From Candidatus Lachnoclostridium avicola (GTDB lineage Bacteria > Bacillota > Clostridia > Lachnospirales > Lachnospiraceae), in assembly GCA_019114465.1 (NCBI GenBank), contig DXFM01000010.1:50391-114390 (forward strand): DNA of 64,000 bases, read 5' to 3'. This document shows positions 38,026-50,096 of the stretch, one piece after another; the stretch's first letter is position 1; every line of letters starts with the position of its first letter. The position numbers were made by a program, and so were the translations under genes. Below the pieces are notes generated by a model that was given only the letters and a program-made list of their open reading frames with translations, did not search any database and was not told the origin of the DNA.

Positions 38026-38058
38026 ATTATAGCATACCATTTCCAAAAAGAATACCAT
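38026..38058 (-). promoter_or_regulatory. nhaC promoter with ATGGTAT direct repeats
   Basis: On the minus strand TGCTATAAT is an extended -10 box (TATAAT at 38026-38031). ATGGTAT occurs twice upstream of it, at 38034-38040 and 38052-38058, with starts 18 bases apart. The upstream copy touches the stop codon of the AraC gene. The repeats could be a binding site for that regulator. Confidence 0.5.
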
Positions 38059-38954
38059 TATTTTTCACATTTTTTCGCCCCTCTTCTGTATTCCCTGGGC
38101 GTACGCCCATAAGCTGCCGCAAACTGTCTGGAGAAATAGCTCAGATGGCTGAAACCGCAGACGGTGGCAATTTCCGTGACGTTCCTTTCCGTGTCCCTCA
38201 GCAGATTTCGCCCCACCTTCAGCCGGTAGGCGTTGAGAAATTCCACGGGAGACTGCCCCACGTATTTCCGGAAAATCTGACAGCATTTGCTCCGGCTCAC
38301 ATGACCGGCAGCCGCAATGGCCTCCAGGGAAAGGGGCTCCCCGTAATGCCGGCAGATAAAGGACACCATCTCCTTCTGGGCCGCCCGATCCTCCCGCTCT
38401 CCCGCCGGACAGACGCCTCCTCCCACATCCGTTTTTCTCAAAATTTCCGCCCACAGCAGACACATCCAGCCGATCACGTCCATCTCGTATGCCATCTCTC
38501 CGGCCTCCTTGAACTCCGCCATACGCCGGAGCGCCTTTCCCGTTTTCCGCCCTTCTTCCTCCTCCCCGTCAAAGTACAGATACTCCAGCGCCGGATTCTC
38601 CAAAACCGGCCGGACATATTCCTGCCTCAGCACCTGATTGTCCCCGAACAGAGACGGATGAAACAGAATGCAAAGAAAACGGCAGCCCCCCTCTCCGTAT
38701 CCGTAGTGCATCTGTCTCCCGTTTACCAGAAGGGAATCCCCGACCTTCAGGGGCAGCTTCCGCCCGTTTACGCTGTAATTCATGGTCCCATCCAGAATGT
38801 GGATCCACTCCAGATCATCATGCCAGTGGCAGGCTGCCCGTTTTCCCGTAAACTGTTCCAGATCCGCCGTGCGGATATAAAGGGGCAGCCCCTGCCGCTC
38901 GTAATGAACCACCTCCGAGTTTCCTCCCATGATTTCCAGATCCTGTTTTTCCAT
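38058..38954 (-). CDS. AraC-family transcriptional regulator
   Basis: A 298-residue regulator. Residues 20-110 form a cupin-like sensor domain (CHWHDDLEWIHILDGTMNY, VNGRQMHYGYGEG), and the last 100 residues hold two helix-turn-helix units (LSLEAIAAAGHVSRSKCCQIF and VTEIATVCGFSHLSYFSRQF as the second). ATG 38954 follows GGGAGGTGACGGC; a longer frame begins 30 bases earlier. It is divergent from the small reading frame and the Cof phosphatase, and the gap holds an 11-bp direct repeat, so it likely controls both itself and the plus-strand genes. Confidence 0.92.
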   Translation of the reverse strand: MEKQDLEIMGGNSEVVHYERQGLPLYIRTADLEQFTGKRAACHWHDDLEWIHILDGTMNYSVNGRKLPLKVGDSLLVNGRQMHYGYGEGGCRFLCILFHPSLFGDNQVLRQEYVRPVLENPALEYLYFDGEEEEGRKTGKALRRMAEFKEAGEMAYEMDVIGWMCLLWAEILRKTDVGGGVCPAGEREDRAAQKEMVSFICRHYGEPLSLEAIAAAGHVSRSKCCQIFRKYVGQSPVEFLNAYRLKVGRNLLRDTERNVTEIATVCGFSHLSYFSRQFAAAYGRTPREYRRGAKKCEK

Positions 38955-39007
38955 GCCGTCACCTCCCGGCCAGATCGCCGTCATTTTTTCATAAAAATAC
39001 GATTTTA

Positions 39008-39058
39008 ATAGTTTTTCCGGGCAATTCTGATAGTTTTTCCCTCTTTTAATACTATAAT
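39008..39058 (+). promoter_or_regulatory. Promoter with 11-bp direct repeats, likely AraC-type operator
   Basis: ATAGTTTTTCC occurs at 39008-39018 and again at 39030-39040, starts 22 bases apart (two helical turns), the layout of AraC-type sites. The -10 box TATAAT is at 39053-39058. The second copy covers the expected -35 region. Confidence 0.6.
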
Positions 39059-39106
39059 TATAATCAGCAGCTAAAATAAAAACAACCCGCGGGAAAAGGA
39101 GTATGT

Positions 39107-39286
39107 ATGAAAATCCGGCAGTACGCTTTGTCTCTGCTGTGCAGGAGAATGACCGTTCTGGCAGAATGGGAGGAAAATCCCCTCTGGCGCAGACTGTATA
39201 TCGATTTCCTGCGCCAATTAGAGGAGGAAATGTATAATGGGAAAAATTATCTTTCTAGACGTGGATGGAACTCTGGTGGACTATGA
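39107..39286 (+). CDS. Small hypothetical protein overlapping the phosphatase start
   Basis: A 59-codon frame starting MKIRQYALSLLC, with AAAAGGAG five bases ahead of its ATG. The first 44 residues have mixed helix-like character (MTVLAEWEENPLWRRL, IDFLRQLEEEMYN). Its last 50 bases overlap the phosphatase gene in another frame, so it may act as a translation-coupling leader. No family is recognised, and it may not be a real gene. Confidence 0.35.
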   Translation: MKIRQYALSLLCRRMTVLAEWEENPLWRRLYIDFLRQLEEEMYNGKNYLSRRGWNSGGL

Positions 39287-40082
39287 GAACCGGATTCCGG
39301 AGTCGGCGGTCCGGGCGGTGAGAGAGGCCCGGGCCGCCGGCCACCGGGTCTATATCTGTACCGGGCGCAGCCGGGCCGAGGTCTATCCGGAGCTTTGGGA
39401 GATCGGTCTGGACGGCATGATCGGCGGAAACGGCAGCTACGTGGAGGATCACGGGCATGTGGTGATGCACCAGCTGATCACGGCGGATCAATGCCGCCGG
39501 GCGGTGGACTGGCTTCACAGCCGCGGGCTGGAGTTCTACCTGGAGAGCAACAGCGGCCTTTTTGCCAGCGAACACTTCGCCGAAAAATCCCTCCCCGCCC
39601 TGAGGGAATACAGCAGGAGAAAAGGAAAGCCTCATTCTGACCTTCTGACCGTCACCGATGTGTTTCCCGACATGATTTTCGGGGGAAATCTCTACCGGGA
39701 CGACTTAAATAAGATCAGCTACCTTTTAAACAGCTACCAGGACTTTCTGGACACCAGAGAACAGTTCCCTGACCTGGAAAACGGTACCTGGGGCGGCGCC
39801 GGGGCGACTGCCCTGTTCGGGGACCTGGGGGTTGCCGGAATCAACAAGGCCAACGCCATCTCCAGCCTCCTGGCTTACCTGGGCGCCCACATCTCCGATA
39901 CCATCGCTTTCGGGGACGCAGCTGTGGACATCCCCATGCTGGAATTCTGCGCCGTGGGCGTGGCCATGGGAAACGGCAGCCAGGAGATCCGGGACATGGC
40001 CGATCTCGTCGCCGGGGACGTGGAGGAGGACGGGCTGTATCTTGCCTTTGAGAAACTGGGGCTGTTAAACCCTGACCGCTGA
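39237..40082 (+). CDS. Cof-type HAD phosphatase
   Basis: A 281-residue HAD hydrolase with a type IIB cap. Motif I is FLDVDGTLVDYE at residues 6-17, motif II is ICTGRSR near residue 40, and motif IV is IAFGDAAVDIPML near 220 (the usual GDxxND is GDAAVD here). Residues around KANAISSLLAYLG carry the motif III lysine. GAGGAGG lies ahead of the ATG. The substrate is unknown. It is divergent from the AraC gene and probably under its control. Confidence 0.9.
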   Translation: MGKIIFLDVDGTLVDYENRIPESAVRAVREARAAGHRVYICTGRSRAEVYPELWEIGLDGMIGGNGSYVEDHGHVVMHQLITADQCRRAVDWLHSRGLEFYLESNSGLFASEHFAEKSLPALREYSRRKGKPHSDLLTVTDVFPDMIFGGNLYRDDLNKISYLLNSYQDFLDTREQFPDLENGTWGGAGATALFGDLGVAGINKANAISSLLAYLGAHISDTIAFGDAAVDIPMLEFCAVGVAMGNGSQEIRDMADLVAGDVEEDGLYLAFEKLGLLNPDR

Positions 40083-40132
40083 TTATCCGCCCGGGAGCAT
40101 TTTGATTTCACAGAAACGAAATTTCCATAAAA

Positions 40133-40182
40133 ACAGAGGCGCAGAGCTGCTCTTTCCGGCAGCTTTTGCGCCTCTGTTTTTG
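40133..40182. terminator. Bidirectional terminator between phosphatase and V-ATPase operon
   Basis: ACAGAGGCGCAGAGCTGC-type arm (40133-40150) pairs with GCAGCTTTTGCGCCTCTGT-type arm (40159-40177), then TTTTT. Confidence 0.85.
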
Positions 40183-40193
40183 TCTGACGTTTT

Positions 40194-40901
40194 TCAGTGT
40201 TCTTCTCTCTGCTCCTCCTCCAGAGCTTCTTCCTCCCGTTCCAGAGCTTTTTCGCTGTAATGGTGGGCCGACTCCAGCATCATATCTTTCACCTTCATCA
40301 GCCTGGTCTGGGAGCTTCTCTCGTTCTCGTCCAGCTTCATGGTGATATAGCGGATGTTCTGCCTGGTCTCCGGAATCACCACATGCTCCAGGGCGTTGAC
40401 CCGGCGGCGGGTCTTCTCAATCTCCGCCGCCATCAGCTGACAGGATTTTTCACACTCTGCCAGCCGCAGCAGATCCGGCAGCAGATCCGCCAGCTTCTTC
40501 ACCGCGTCATCCAGATCCCCGGAGGTGAAGGCAAAGCCGTAGGAATAGATATCGTTGGGGTCGGAAGTTCTGGTGGTGGTGTGGAACACGGGAATCTCCA
40601 CGCTCATCACATTTCTCGTCTCCGCTTCCAGATAGACCTCCTGCTTCGGCGCCATCAGGGCCACATTCAGCGCCTCCTGGGACATTCCCGCCCGGGCCAG
40701 AACAAAATTCTGGTTGGCCTCCAGAATTCCGGCCTCCACCTCTTCCCTCAGCCTTTTATTTTCACGGACCAGCTCCAGAAACTGGCGCATCAGCTCGTCC
40801 CGCTTATCTTTCAGAAGTTTGTGCCCGCGGGTGGCTGTAGCCAGCTTCTTCTTCAGCCTGGTCAGTTCCATTCGGGTAGGATTCACATGTTTCGTGCTCA
40901 T
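40194..40901 (-). CDS. ntpD: V/A-type ATPase subunit D
   Basis: A 235-residue central-axis protein, the counterpart of gamma. The N-terminal PTRMELTRLKKKLATATRGHKLLKDKRDEL (here split as PTRMELTRLKKKL and RGHKLLKDKRDELM) and the C-terminal NALEHVVIPETRQNIRYI are diagnostic. Two long helices make the shaft. It is the last gene of the operon, 17 bases after ntpB, in the E. hirae order. AAAGGGAG precedes its ATG. Confidence 0.96.
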   Translation of the reverse strand: MSTKHVNPTRMELTRLKKKLATATRGHKLLKDKRDELMRQFLELVRENKRLREEVEAGILEANQNFVLARAGMSQEALNVALMAPKQEVYLEAETRNVMSVEIPVFHTTTRTSDPNDIYSYGFAFTSGDLDDAVKKLADLLPDLLRLAECEKSCQLMAAEIEKTRRRVNALEHVVIPETRQNIRYITMKLDENERSSQTRLMKVKDMMLESAHHYSEKALEREEEALEEEQREEH

Positions 40902-40918
40902 GGCTGTCCGCTCCCTTT

Positions 40919-42292
40919 CTAACTCTCTTCATAATACTGATCCAGGTATTTGTCCTTGATTCTCTTTAACTCGCTTCTGGGCAGGATCCGCAGCAGCTTC
41001 CATCCGATCTCCATAGTCTCCTCAATATCCCGGTTGGTGTAGTAGCCCTGGGACACGTACTGCCGCTCAAACTCATCCGCGAACTTCGCGTACAGCTTGT
41101 CGATATCTGTCAGGGCGGCGTCTCCCAGGATCACCATCAGCTCCTTGGCATCCTTGCCTCTGGCGTAGGCGGAAAACAGCTGGTTCATCACATCCGCGTG
41201 ATCCTCCCTGGTCTTCCCAGCGCCGATTCCCTTATCCTTCAGACGGGACAGAGAAGGCAGCACGTCGATGGGAGGAACCACGTTTTTGCGGTACAGCTCC
41301 CGGCTTAAGATGATCTGTCCCTCTGTAATATAACCGGTCAGATCCGGAATGGGATGGGTCTTGTCGTCCTCCGGCATGGTGAGAATGGGAATCAGGGTGA
41401 TGGAACCGTTTTTCCCCTTCTGCCTTCCTGCTCTCTCATAGAGAGACGCCAGATCCGTATACATATATCCCGGGTATCCCCGGCGTCCCGGAACCTCTTT
41501 TCTGGCCGCGGAGATCTCCCGCAGAGCGTCGGCGTAGTTGGTGATATCCGTCAGAATCACCAGCACGTGCATCTCCTTCTCAAAGGCCAGATACTCCGCC
41601 GCCGTCAGGGCCATGCGGGGCGTGGCGATCCGCTCCACCGCCGGGTCATTTGCCAGGTTGATAAACATGACGCTTCGGTCAATGGCCCCCGTCTCCCGGA
41701 AGCTCTCCATAAAGAAATTGGCCTCCTCAAAGGTGATTCCCATGGCCGCGAACACCACCGCGAACGGCTCGCTGGTTCCCCTCACCTTCGCCTGGCGGGC
41801 GATCTGGGCCGCCAGATTGGCGTGGGGAAGTCCCGACGCGGAGAAAATGGGCAGCTTCTGCCCCCTTACCAGGGTATTTAATCCGTCAATGGCGGAAATT
41901 CCCGTCTGTATAAATTCCTGGGGATAATTTCTGGCGGCCGGATTCATGGGAAGTCCGTTGATGTTCATCCGCTTCTCCGGCAGTATTTCCGGACCCCCGT
42001 CGATGGGACGGCCCAGACCGTCGAACATGCGGCTGAGCATATCCTCCGACACTCCCAGCTCCATGGAGCGTCCCAGAAACCGCACCTTGCTGGACTCCAG
42101 GTTGATGCCGGCAGATGCCTCAAACAGCTGCACCAGAGCATTTCCCCCATCGATCTCCAGCACCTTGCACCGCCTCTTCTCGCCGTTTGCCAGCTCGATC
42201 TCTCCCAGCTCATCGTAGGTGACGTTCTGCACCCCCCGCACCAGCATCAGAGGACCTGCCACCTCTTCTATGGTTCTGTATTCTTTCGGCAT
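40919..42292 (-). CDS. ntpB: V/A-type ATPase subunit B
   Basis: A 457-residue non-catalytic subunit of the V1 head. It lacks a complete Walker A motif; the region reads [20 protein letters not shown] near residue 147, as in the family. [15 protein letters not shown] and the C-terminal [16 protein letters not shown] are typical. The ATG at 42292 shares a base with the stop of ntpA. It alternates with NtpA in the A3B3 ring. Confidence 0.97.
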   Translation of the reverse strand: MPKEYRTIEEVAGPLMLVRGVQNVTYDELGEIELANGEKRRCKVLEIDGGNALVQLFEASAGINLESSKVRFLGRSMELGVSEDMLSRMFDGLGRPIDGGPEILPEKRMNINGLPMNPAARNYPQEFIQTGISAIDGLNTLVRGQKLPIFSASGLPHANLAAQIARQAKVRGTSEPFAVVFAAMGITFEEANFFMESFRETGAIDRSVMFINLANDPAVERIATPRMALTAAEYLAFEKEMHVLVILTDITNYADALREISAARKEVPGRRGYPGYMYTDLASLYERAGRQKGKNGSITLIPILTMPEDDKTHPIPDLTGYITEGQIILSRELYRKNVVPPIDVLPSLSRLKDKGIGAGKTREDHADVMNQLFSAYARGKDAKELMVILGDAALTDIDKLYAKFADEFERQYVSQGYYTNRDIEETMEIGWKLLRILPRSELKRIKDKYLDQYYEES

Positions 42293-44067
42293 CAGAAGTC
42301 CTCCTTTCTGGCCAGTTCATCCCGAAGCTGGCTGTTCAGCAGATTTTCCGTCTCCTCAAAGACACGGTCCACATCTGCCTCTTCCACATATTTGAAACGG
42401 CCGATGTTCTCCCTCACAGGCAGCGCCACCAGAGCTTCTATGGGCACTCCGTTTTCCAGGGCTTTTCCCGCTTTCCTGTAATAATCCAGAATCAGATCCA
42501 TCATCCGGTACTGCTTGTTCAGGGACGTGTAGGTATCGGTCTCGTGGAAGGCGTTCTGATGGAGGAAATCCTCCCGGATAGAGCGGGCTGCCTCCAGCTT
42601 CAGCCGGTCCGGAGCGGACAGGGCGTCCATGCCTACCAGCTGCACAATCTCGTTTAACTCCGCCTCCTCCTGGAGCAGACGCATGATCTGGGCCCGCAGG
42701 TCCGTCCACCGGTCGCTGACCTGGGTATTAAACCATTTTTCCAGGGTATCCACATAGAGGGAATAGCTGGTCAGCCAGTTGATGGCCGGGAAATGGCGCT
42801 TGTAGGCCAGGTCTGAATCCAGACTCCAGAATACCTTTACAATCCGCAGGGTGGCCTGGGTCACCGGCTCCGACGTATCGCCGCCGGCGGGGGACACTGC
42901 CCCGATCACCGACAGAGCTCCCTCTCTCCCCTCGCTTCCCAGGGAAATCACTCTCCCGGCCCGCTCGTAGAACTGAGCCAGGCGGGAACCCAGATAGGCC
43001 GGATAGCCTTCCTCACCGGGCATCTCCTCCAGGCGTCCCGACATCTCTCTTAAAGCCTCCGCCCACCGGGAGGTGGAGTCGGCCATCAGAGCCACAGAAT
43101 ATCCCATATCCCGGAAATACTCCGCGATGGTGATGCCGGTGTATATGGATGCCTCCCTGGCCGCCACCGGCATATCGGAGGTGTTGGCGATCAGCACCGT
43201 CCGGGCCATGAGGGACTCCCCGGTCTTCGGATCCTTCAGCTCCGGAAACTCGTTCAGCACGTCTGTCATCTCGTTGCCCCGCTCACCGCAGCCGATATAG
43301 ACCACAATGTCCGCGTCCGCCCATTTGGCCAGCTGGTGCTGCACCACCGTCTTTCCCGATCCGAAGGGGCCTGGCACTGCGGCCACACCGCCCTTCGCGA
43401 TGGGAAACAGGGTGTCGATCACTCTCTGCCCCGTCACCAGCGGCATCTGGGGAGACAGCTTTTTCTGGTAGGGACGGCCTCTGCGCACCGGCCATCTCTG
43501 CATCAGGCTCACCGGGTGCTCCTCTCCCTTTTCGTCGGTGATGACGGCCACCGTCTCCTCCACCGTATGTTCTCCCGGATACAGGGCCGTCAGCGTCCCC
43601 TTCATGCCCGGCGGAACCATAATCTTATGGTTCACCACCGCCGTCTCCTGGACAGAGCCTAAAATATCTCCTCCGGTCACCGCGGCTCCCACCGACGCGG
43701 ATGGCTGAAACTCCCATTTTCTGTCCCGCTTCAGGGAGGGCACCTCCACACCTCTGTTTAACAGGTTGCCTCCCGTCACCTTCATAATGTCATCCAGGGG
43801 TCTCTGGATTCCGTCATAAATGCTTCCGATCAGACCCGGTCCCAGCTCCACGCTCATGGGAACGCCTGTGGACTCCACCGGCTCTCCCGGTCCCAGCCCC
43901 GACGTCTCCTCGTACACCTGAATGGAAGCCTGATCCCCGTGGATCTCTATGATCTCGCCGATCAGCCGCTGGCTGCTCACCCGCACCACGTCGGACATGT
44001 TGGCATCCCGCATGCCCTCCGCGATCACCAGCGGCCCGGCCACTTTCTTTATTACGCCTCTGCTCAT
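42292..44067 (-). CDS. ntpA: V/A-type ATPase subunit A, catalytic
   Basis: A 591-residue catalytic subunit. Walker A is GPFGSGKT at about residues 233-240, and the bulge domain typical of A subunits lies at about residues 115-185 ([17 protein letters not shown]). [11 protein letters not shown] and [19 protein letters not shown] are family blocks. ATG 44067 follows AGGAGG; a longer frame begins 66 bases upstream but has no ribosome site. It can hydrolyse ATP to pump sodium, or run in reverse. Confidence 0.97.
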   Translation of the reverse strand: MSRGVIKKVAGPLVIAEGMRDANMSDVVRVSSQRLIGEIIEIHGDQASIQVYEETSGLGPGEPVESTGVPMSVELGPGLIGSIYDGIQRPLDDIMKVTGGNLLNRGVEVPSLKRDRKWEFQPSASVGAAVTGGDILGSVQETAVVNHKIMVPPGMKGTLTALYPGEHTVEETVAVITDEKGEEHPVSLMQRWPVRRGRPYQKKLSPQMPLVTGQRVIDTLFPIAKGGVAAVPGPFGSGKTVVQHQLAKWADADIVVYIGCGERGNEMTDVLNEFPELKDPKTGESLMARTVLIANTSDMPVAAREASIYTGITIAEYFRDMGYSVALMADSTSRWAEALREMSGRLEEMPGEEGYPAYLGSRLAQFYERAGRVISLGSEGREGALSVIGAVSPAGGDTSEPVTQATLRIVKVFWSLDSDLAYKRHFPAINWLTSYSLYVDTLEKWFNTQVSDRWTDLRAQIMRLLQEEAELNEIVQLVGMDALSAPDRLKLEAARSIREDFLHQNAFHETDTYTSLNKQYRMMDLILDYYRKAGKALENGVPIEALVALPVRENIGRFKYVEEADVDRVFEETENLLNSQLRDELARKEDF

Positions 44068-44119
44068 CTCTACCTCCTGTTGGCGGTCACAGCCGCGCCG
44101 TCCGCGCCATGGGCCGGGG

Positions 44120-44443
44120 CTACTGCCCGCCAAATATAATATCGGATCCCACGGCCTGCTCCACTGATTTTTTCACAGCTGCCAGCCCCTGTCCCGTGTT
44201 GCCAGAAGCTCCCGGAATCAGGATAATGGCGGGAAGTCCCGCGGTTCTGTGCCGGTCAATCTCCGCCTCCACCTTTGCCGCCAGGGCCTCTGTGATGAAA
44301 ATCACCCCGTAGTCGCCGCCTTCCGCCAGCTCCCGGAGCTTGCGCTCCGCCGCCTGGGGATCCGTAATGGAAAAGGGGACCAGGCCCAGAGCCGCAAATC
44401 CATAGATACTGTCCTGGTCTCCCATCACTGCAATCTTATACAT
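44120..44443 (-). CDS. ntpG: V/A-type ATPase subunit F
   Basis: A 107-residue protein of the F subunit family (called NtpG in E. hirae). [20 protein letters not shown] at the N-terminus and [16 protein letters not shown] near residue 48 are typical. It binds subunit D and is part of the central stalk. It overlaps ntpC by eight bases and is followed by ntpA after 52 bases. Confidence 0.93.
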   Translation of the reverse strand: MYKIAVMGDQDSIYGFAALGLVPFSITDPQAAERKLRELAEGGDYGVIFITEALAAKVEAEIDRHRTAGLPAIILIPGASGNTGQGLAAVKKSVEQAVGSDIIFGGQ

Positions 44444-45401
44444 AAGTCTCTCTCACCCTTTCCCGAATGGACTGATCCGGAAGATGGTTTTTCTTTCCGG
44501 AAAGCACAATGCGGACGGATTTGATCTCACTCTCCCTCGCCAGAATATAGGCCGCCAGCGGTCCGATCCCGAAAGCATTGTACAGCTGGGGGCGGATCCT
44601 CTGAATCATCAGATTGTCGCACCACCGCTCAAAAGCGGAAAGAGATTGTTTCATCTCCGCCGCGCCCTCATGGTATTCCGTGGTATACAGGTAGTGTTCC
44701 ACCGCCTCTCCGCCTTCCAGAGCCGCCTCTGTCAGCCGCCTGATGTCCAGGGAATCGCAGGGCGCCAGGGCCCTCTCCAGAAATTCCCGGCTCTTGCCCG
44801 TCCTGCTGGCCCTGACCGCGATCTTGATATCCGCGCAGGCCACAGTGAGCTCACCGTAAAGCCTTAAAAATTCATTGCCGGACTCTTTGCCCGCCCGGTA
44901 AACCGCCTCCAGAGCTGCCCGGTCAATGATCACGTCACAGAGCTGTCCGTCGCTGGTCTGCAGCAGCACAGTCTGCGCCTCCCTTGCCGGTTCCCGCATG
45001 GCCTCCGGCAGGTCCTCAAACCGGTTCTCCAGCACCGCTGTCCGTATGGTGCTGACGGGCACCGTCCCCTGATCAATATAGATATTGGACAGTTCCGTGC
45101 GGTGGCGGCAGCTTTTCACCGCCGCCTTCAGGTTGCTGTAATCGTTCGCGTACAAAAACACATCGAACACGGAGGTGTCGCCCACCAGCTCTTCCATCAG
45201 CTCCCAGGTTTTCTGCCGCTCCTTTGCCAGCATCTCCTCCCAGTCGTCCCGGCCGCTCTCCCAGCCTTTTTCCTTCAAAAGCCGGATGCAGGCATCATAA
45301 TCGGGGGCAGACAGCAGCTGCTCAAAAAATTCGGCAGACAGCAGGGACAGCTCTTTGGTCCGGATGCGGGCAACTTCATATAAATATTGGTTATCTGCCA
45401 T
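44436..45401 (-). CDS. ntpC: V/A-type ATPase subunit C
   Basis: A 321-residue subunit (family d/C) that links the central stalk to the K ring. It shows YLYEVARIRTKELSLL at the N-terminus and three-fold repeated helical domains, and ends in LSGKKNHLPDQSIRERVRET. The ATG at 45401 follows GGAGGAGG; the frame extends a little further up but starts with TTG within that ribosome site. Confidence 0.93.
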   Translation of the reverse strand: MADNQYLYEVARIRTKELSLLSAEFFEQLLSAPDYDACIRLLKEKGWESGRDDWEEMLAKERQKTWELMEELVGDTSVFDVFLYANDYSNLKAAVKSCRHRTELSNIYIDQGTVPVSTIRTAVLENRFEDLPEAMREPAREAQTVLLQTSDGQLCDVIIDRAALEAVYRAGKESGNEFLRLYGELTVACADIKIAVRASRTGKSREFLERALAPCDSLDIRRLTEAALEGGEAVEHYLYTTEYHEGAAEMKQSLSAFERWCDNLMIQRIRPQLYNAFGIGPLAAYILARESEIKSVRIVLSGKKNHLPDQSIRERVRETYV

Positions 45402-45436
45402 CGCCAGTTCCTCCTCCAACTCTTAATCCCTGCTCC

Positions 45437-46030
45437 TCACGAAAACAGGATCTTTCCCACTTCGTCCTGAAGATGTTCCCTAGCGGAGTCAAATATGGCG
45501 TCAAAGGAACAGTTCTCCTCGATTCCTCCGTAGCTGAGCACAAATCCCCCGTCAATCTCCCGGCTCTCACCGGAAATCTTCAGGGATGCGTTTTTTTCTC
45601 TCACCGCCGCGTTCAGCCGTTCCTCCAGCCCTGCCGGCAGCCGGTCTAAATCAGCCTGGGAGAAATACACCGTTCCCTCTCCCTCCATGGCCGACTCCGC
45701 CGCCAGCTTCACCACAGCGTCAAAATACCGTTCCGGTTCCAGATTTTTCGCCTTTTTCAGTGCGTCCTCCAGAACCTGGCTGATCAGCTCCTGCTTCTTT
45801 GCCAGAAGTTCCTGCCTCACCTTCAGCTCAGCGGCCGACCGCCCCCGCTCCAGGATCTCCTTCGTCCTCTTTTTTGAAGCTTCCCTGACAGCGGCGCACT
45901 CCTCCTCCGCTTCCGCCCTGGCCTGTGCCAGGATTTCCTCCGCCTTCTGTCTGGCGGCGGCTGTGGTTCTGGCGGCAGAGTCCTCCGACTCTTTCCGGAT
46001 CTGACCGATAATCGTCTCTAATCCAGCCAT
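45437..46030 (-). CDS. ntpE: V/A-type ATPase subunit E
   Basis: A 197-residue peripheral-stalk protein. The N-terminal half is a long charged, alanine-rich coil (KAEEILAQARAEAEEECAAV), and the C-terminal half is a globular domain (REIDGGFVLSYGGIEENCSF) typical of E subunits. GGGAG precedes the ATG at 46030. It pairs with NtpF to form the stator stalks. Confidence 0.93.
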   Translation of the reverse strand: MAGLETIIGQIRKESEDSAARTTAAARQKAEEILAQARAEAEEECAAVREASKKRTKEILERGRSAAELKVRQELLAKKQELISQVLEDALKKAKNLEPERYFDAVVKLAAESAMEGEGTVYFSQADLDRLPAGLEERLNAAVREKNASLKISGESREIDGGFVLSYGGIEENCSFDAIFDSAREHLQDEVGKILFS

Positions 46031-46064
46031 ACCTCGTTCTCCCTTCTCTTTTCCGTCTCCCACA

Positions 46065-48567
<2,503 letters not shown>

Positions 48568-48583
48568 TTTACAACACCTCCCA

Positions 48584-48892
48584 TCACATCAGCTCTGCAA
48601 GGACGGCTTCCACAGCCTGCCGGCGCTTATCCGCCATGGCAGCCTCCAGCCGAATTCCTTCTTCTTTTTCCTGTTTTCCGGCATCCTCCAGCATTCTGCC
48701 GCACTCTTCCCGGGCCGCGGCCTCCTCCTCAGCCGCCTTTTCCCTCGCCTGCTTTGTCATCTCCTTCTTCACTTCAGACGCTTTTTCCTGGGCCTGCTGG
48801 ACGATTTCTTCCGCTTCTCTCTCCGCGGCGGCGACAGTCTTTACCGCTTCCGTCTCTGCCTGGCGGATGGCATCAATAATTTCTTTGGCCAA
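48584..48892 (-). CDS. ntpF: V/A-type ATPase peripheral stalk subunit (NtpF/H-like)
   Basis: A 102-residue, alanine- and glutamate-rich helical protein (KTVAAAEREAEEIVQQAQEK) that would form a right-handed coil with NtpE. Sequence alone is low-complexity, but place as first gene before ntpI and size match NtpF of E. hirae (subunit H in archaeal naming). GGGAGGGGA precedes the ATG at 48892. Confidence 0.88.
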   Translation of the reverse strand: MAKEIIDAIRQAETEAVKTVAAAEREAEEIVQQAQEKASEVKKEMTKQAREKAAEEEAAAREECGRMLEDAGKQEKEEGIRLEAAMADKRRQAVEAVLAELM

Positions 48893-48958
48893 TGGATCCC
48901 CTCCCTTCTCACTGTAAATTTTTCAAAAAAGCCTCTCTTTATCGATGATGTGATTTAA

Positions 48959-48987
48959 ATTATATATCTTTTTTTGCTTTCTTGCAA
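48959..48987 (-). promoter_or_regulatory. Promoter of the V/A-type ATPase operon
   Basis: Minus strand TTGCAA (48982-48987), exactly 17 bases, TATAAT (48959-48964), about 67 bases ahead of ntpF. The region is very AT-rich. Confidence 0.75.
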
Positions 48988-49089
48988 TTAATTTCCGTCT
49001 ATTTTGACGTTAAAACCGTATTAAAATTTTATATTTTTTGTTAAATTTATATATTACAGAAATTTCTGATTTTTTATAAAACCAGCCCC

Positions 49090-49926
49090 CTATCGACGGA
49101 TCATCCCGGCATATTTTTCCCTCAGCCGTTCCAGCTCTCTGGCCCGCTCCAGCCCGCCGCCCAGAGCCTGACTGGTCTTCATAATAATCATGTCCAGAAG
49201 CAGCATGGGAACCGCCATGGAGTGGTAATCGTTGGGCTCCCCCCGGCAGCTGTAGAGCACCAGGTCCGCCTGGGACAGCAGATCCCCCGCCATCAGATCC
49301 GTAAACAGGATGGCGGAGCAGCCGATCTCCCGGCTGTGGGAGATGAGCACCTGAACCTCCGTCAGCAGCCTGGAATAGCCGAAAAGAAGCAGCAGATCTT
49401 CTTTTTTTACATTCACCATAAAATCATAGATCTGGGAACCGGCGGGAATGGGTATCAGACGGATTCCCAGGCGCATCAGCCGGTACTGCATAATATATCC
49501 CAGGCCCCCGGACGCGTCCGGAGCGAACAGATAGATATGTTCCGCTTTCAGGATCATATCCACCGCCTGATCCATCATTGCCGGAGTGACGGAGCGGAAT
49601 GTCTTTTCCATATGAAGAGACATGCGGGAAATGATCATATCCGGGGAAATGCCCACTTTCTCCCACTGGCTCAGCGCCGCGTTCATCCGGCTGAACGGGG
49701 TGGTTTCCTGATTTTCATATACGGCTTTCTTCAGCTCGTTCAGATTTTTGTACCCGATCTTTGACCAGAACCGGGATATGGTGGCCGTGCTGATGCCCAG
49801 CTGGGCCGACAGCTCCGCGGTGGTCACCATGGGAAGTTCCTGTTCGTGTTCCAGCAGATATCCGAAAATCTTATGATCGGATTTAGAGAGAGATTCCTTA
49901 TATTTTTCATAAATTTCCTGCAGCAT
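49090..49926 (-). CDS. RpiR/MurR-family transcriptional regulator
   Basis: A 278-residue regulator. Residues 1-77 form the RpiR helix-turn-helix domain (TTAELSAQLGISTATISRFW, IGYKNLNELKKAV), and residues 110-240 form an SIS domain for sugar phosphates (AEHIYLFAPDASGG, ILFTDLMAGDLLSQADLVLY). The ATG at 49926 follows AAAGGAGG; the track-length frame further up is AT-rich. It is divergent from the sugar-phosphate transport operon at 50097, so it should sense a phosphorylated sugar and control that operon. Confidence 0.93.
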   Translation of the reverse strand: MLQEIYEKYKESLSKSDHKIFGYLLEHEQELPMVTTAELSAQLGISTATISRFWSKIGYKNLNELKKAVYENQETTPFSRMNAALSQWEKVGISPDMIISRMSLHMEKTFRSVTPAMMDQAVDMILKAEHIYLFAPDASGGLGYIMQYRLMRLGIRLIPIPAGSQIYDFMVNVKKEDLLLLFGYSRLLTEVQVLISHSREIGCSAILFTDLMAGDLLSQADLVLYSCRGEPNDYHSMAVPMLLLDMIIMKTSQALGGGLERARELERLREKYAGMIRR

Positions 49927-49967
49927 ATGATTTCCTCCTTTTGTTTCATCATACCTCCTGCCTCTCA

Positions 49968-50004
49968 AAAATGCAATTTTTATTTCACTTATTTTAAAAT
50001 GCAA
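49968..50004. promoter_or_regulatory. Direct repeat AAAATGCAA, candidate RpiR operator
   Basis: AAAATGCAA occurs at 49968-49976 and 49996-50004, starts 28 bases apart, in the gap between the divergent RpiR and isomerase genes. It lies on the RpiR side and could serve autoregulation. Confidence 0.4.
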
Positions 50005-50055
50005 CAATTTTACTCATTCTTTACACTTTCATGATAGGAACCTTTACAATTCCCC

Positions 50056-50064
50056 TGCTATAAT
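50056..50064 (+). promoter_or_regulatory. Extended -10 promoter of the isomerase-ABC operon
   Basis: TGCTATAAT (TATAAT at 50059-50064), about 33 bases ahead of the ATG. No good -35 hexamer, in line with an extended -10 promoter that needs a regulator. Confidence 0.6.
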
Positions 50065-50096
50065 GGCCTCATCAAAAAACAGGGAGTGATGAAAAA

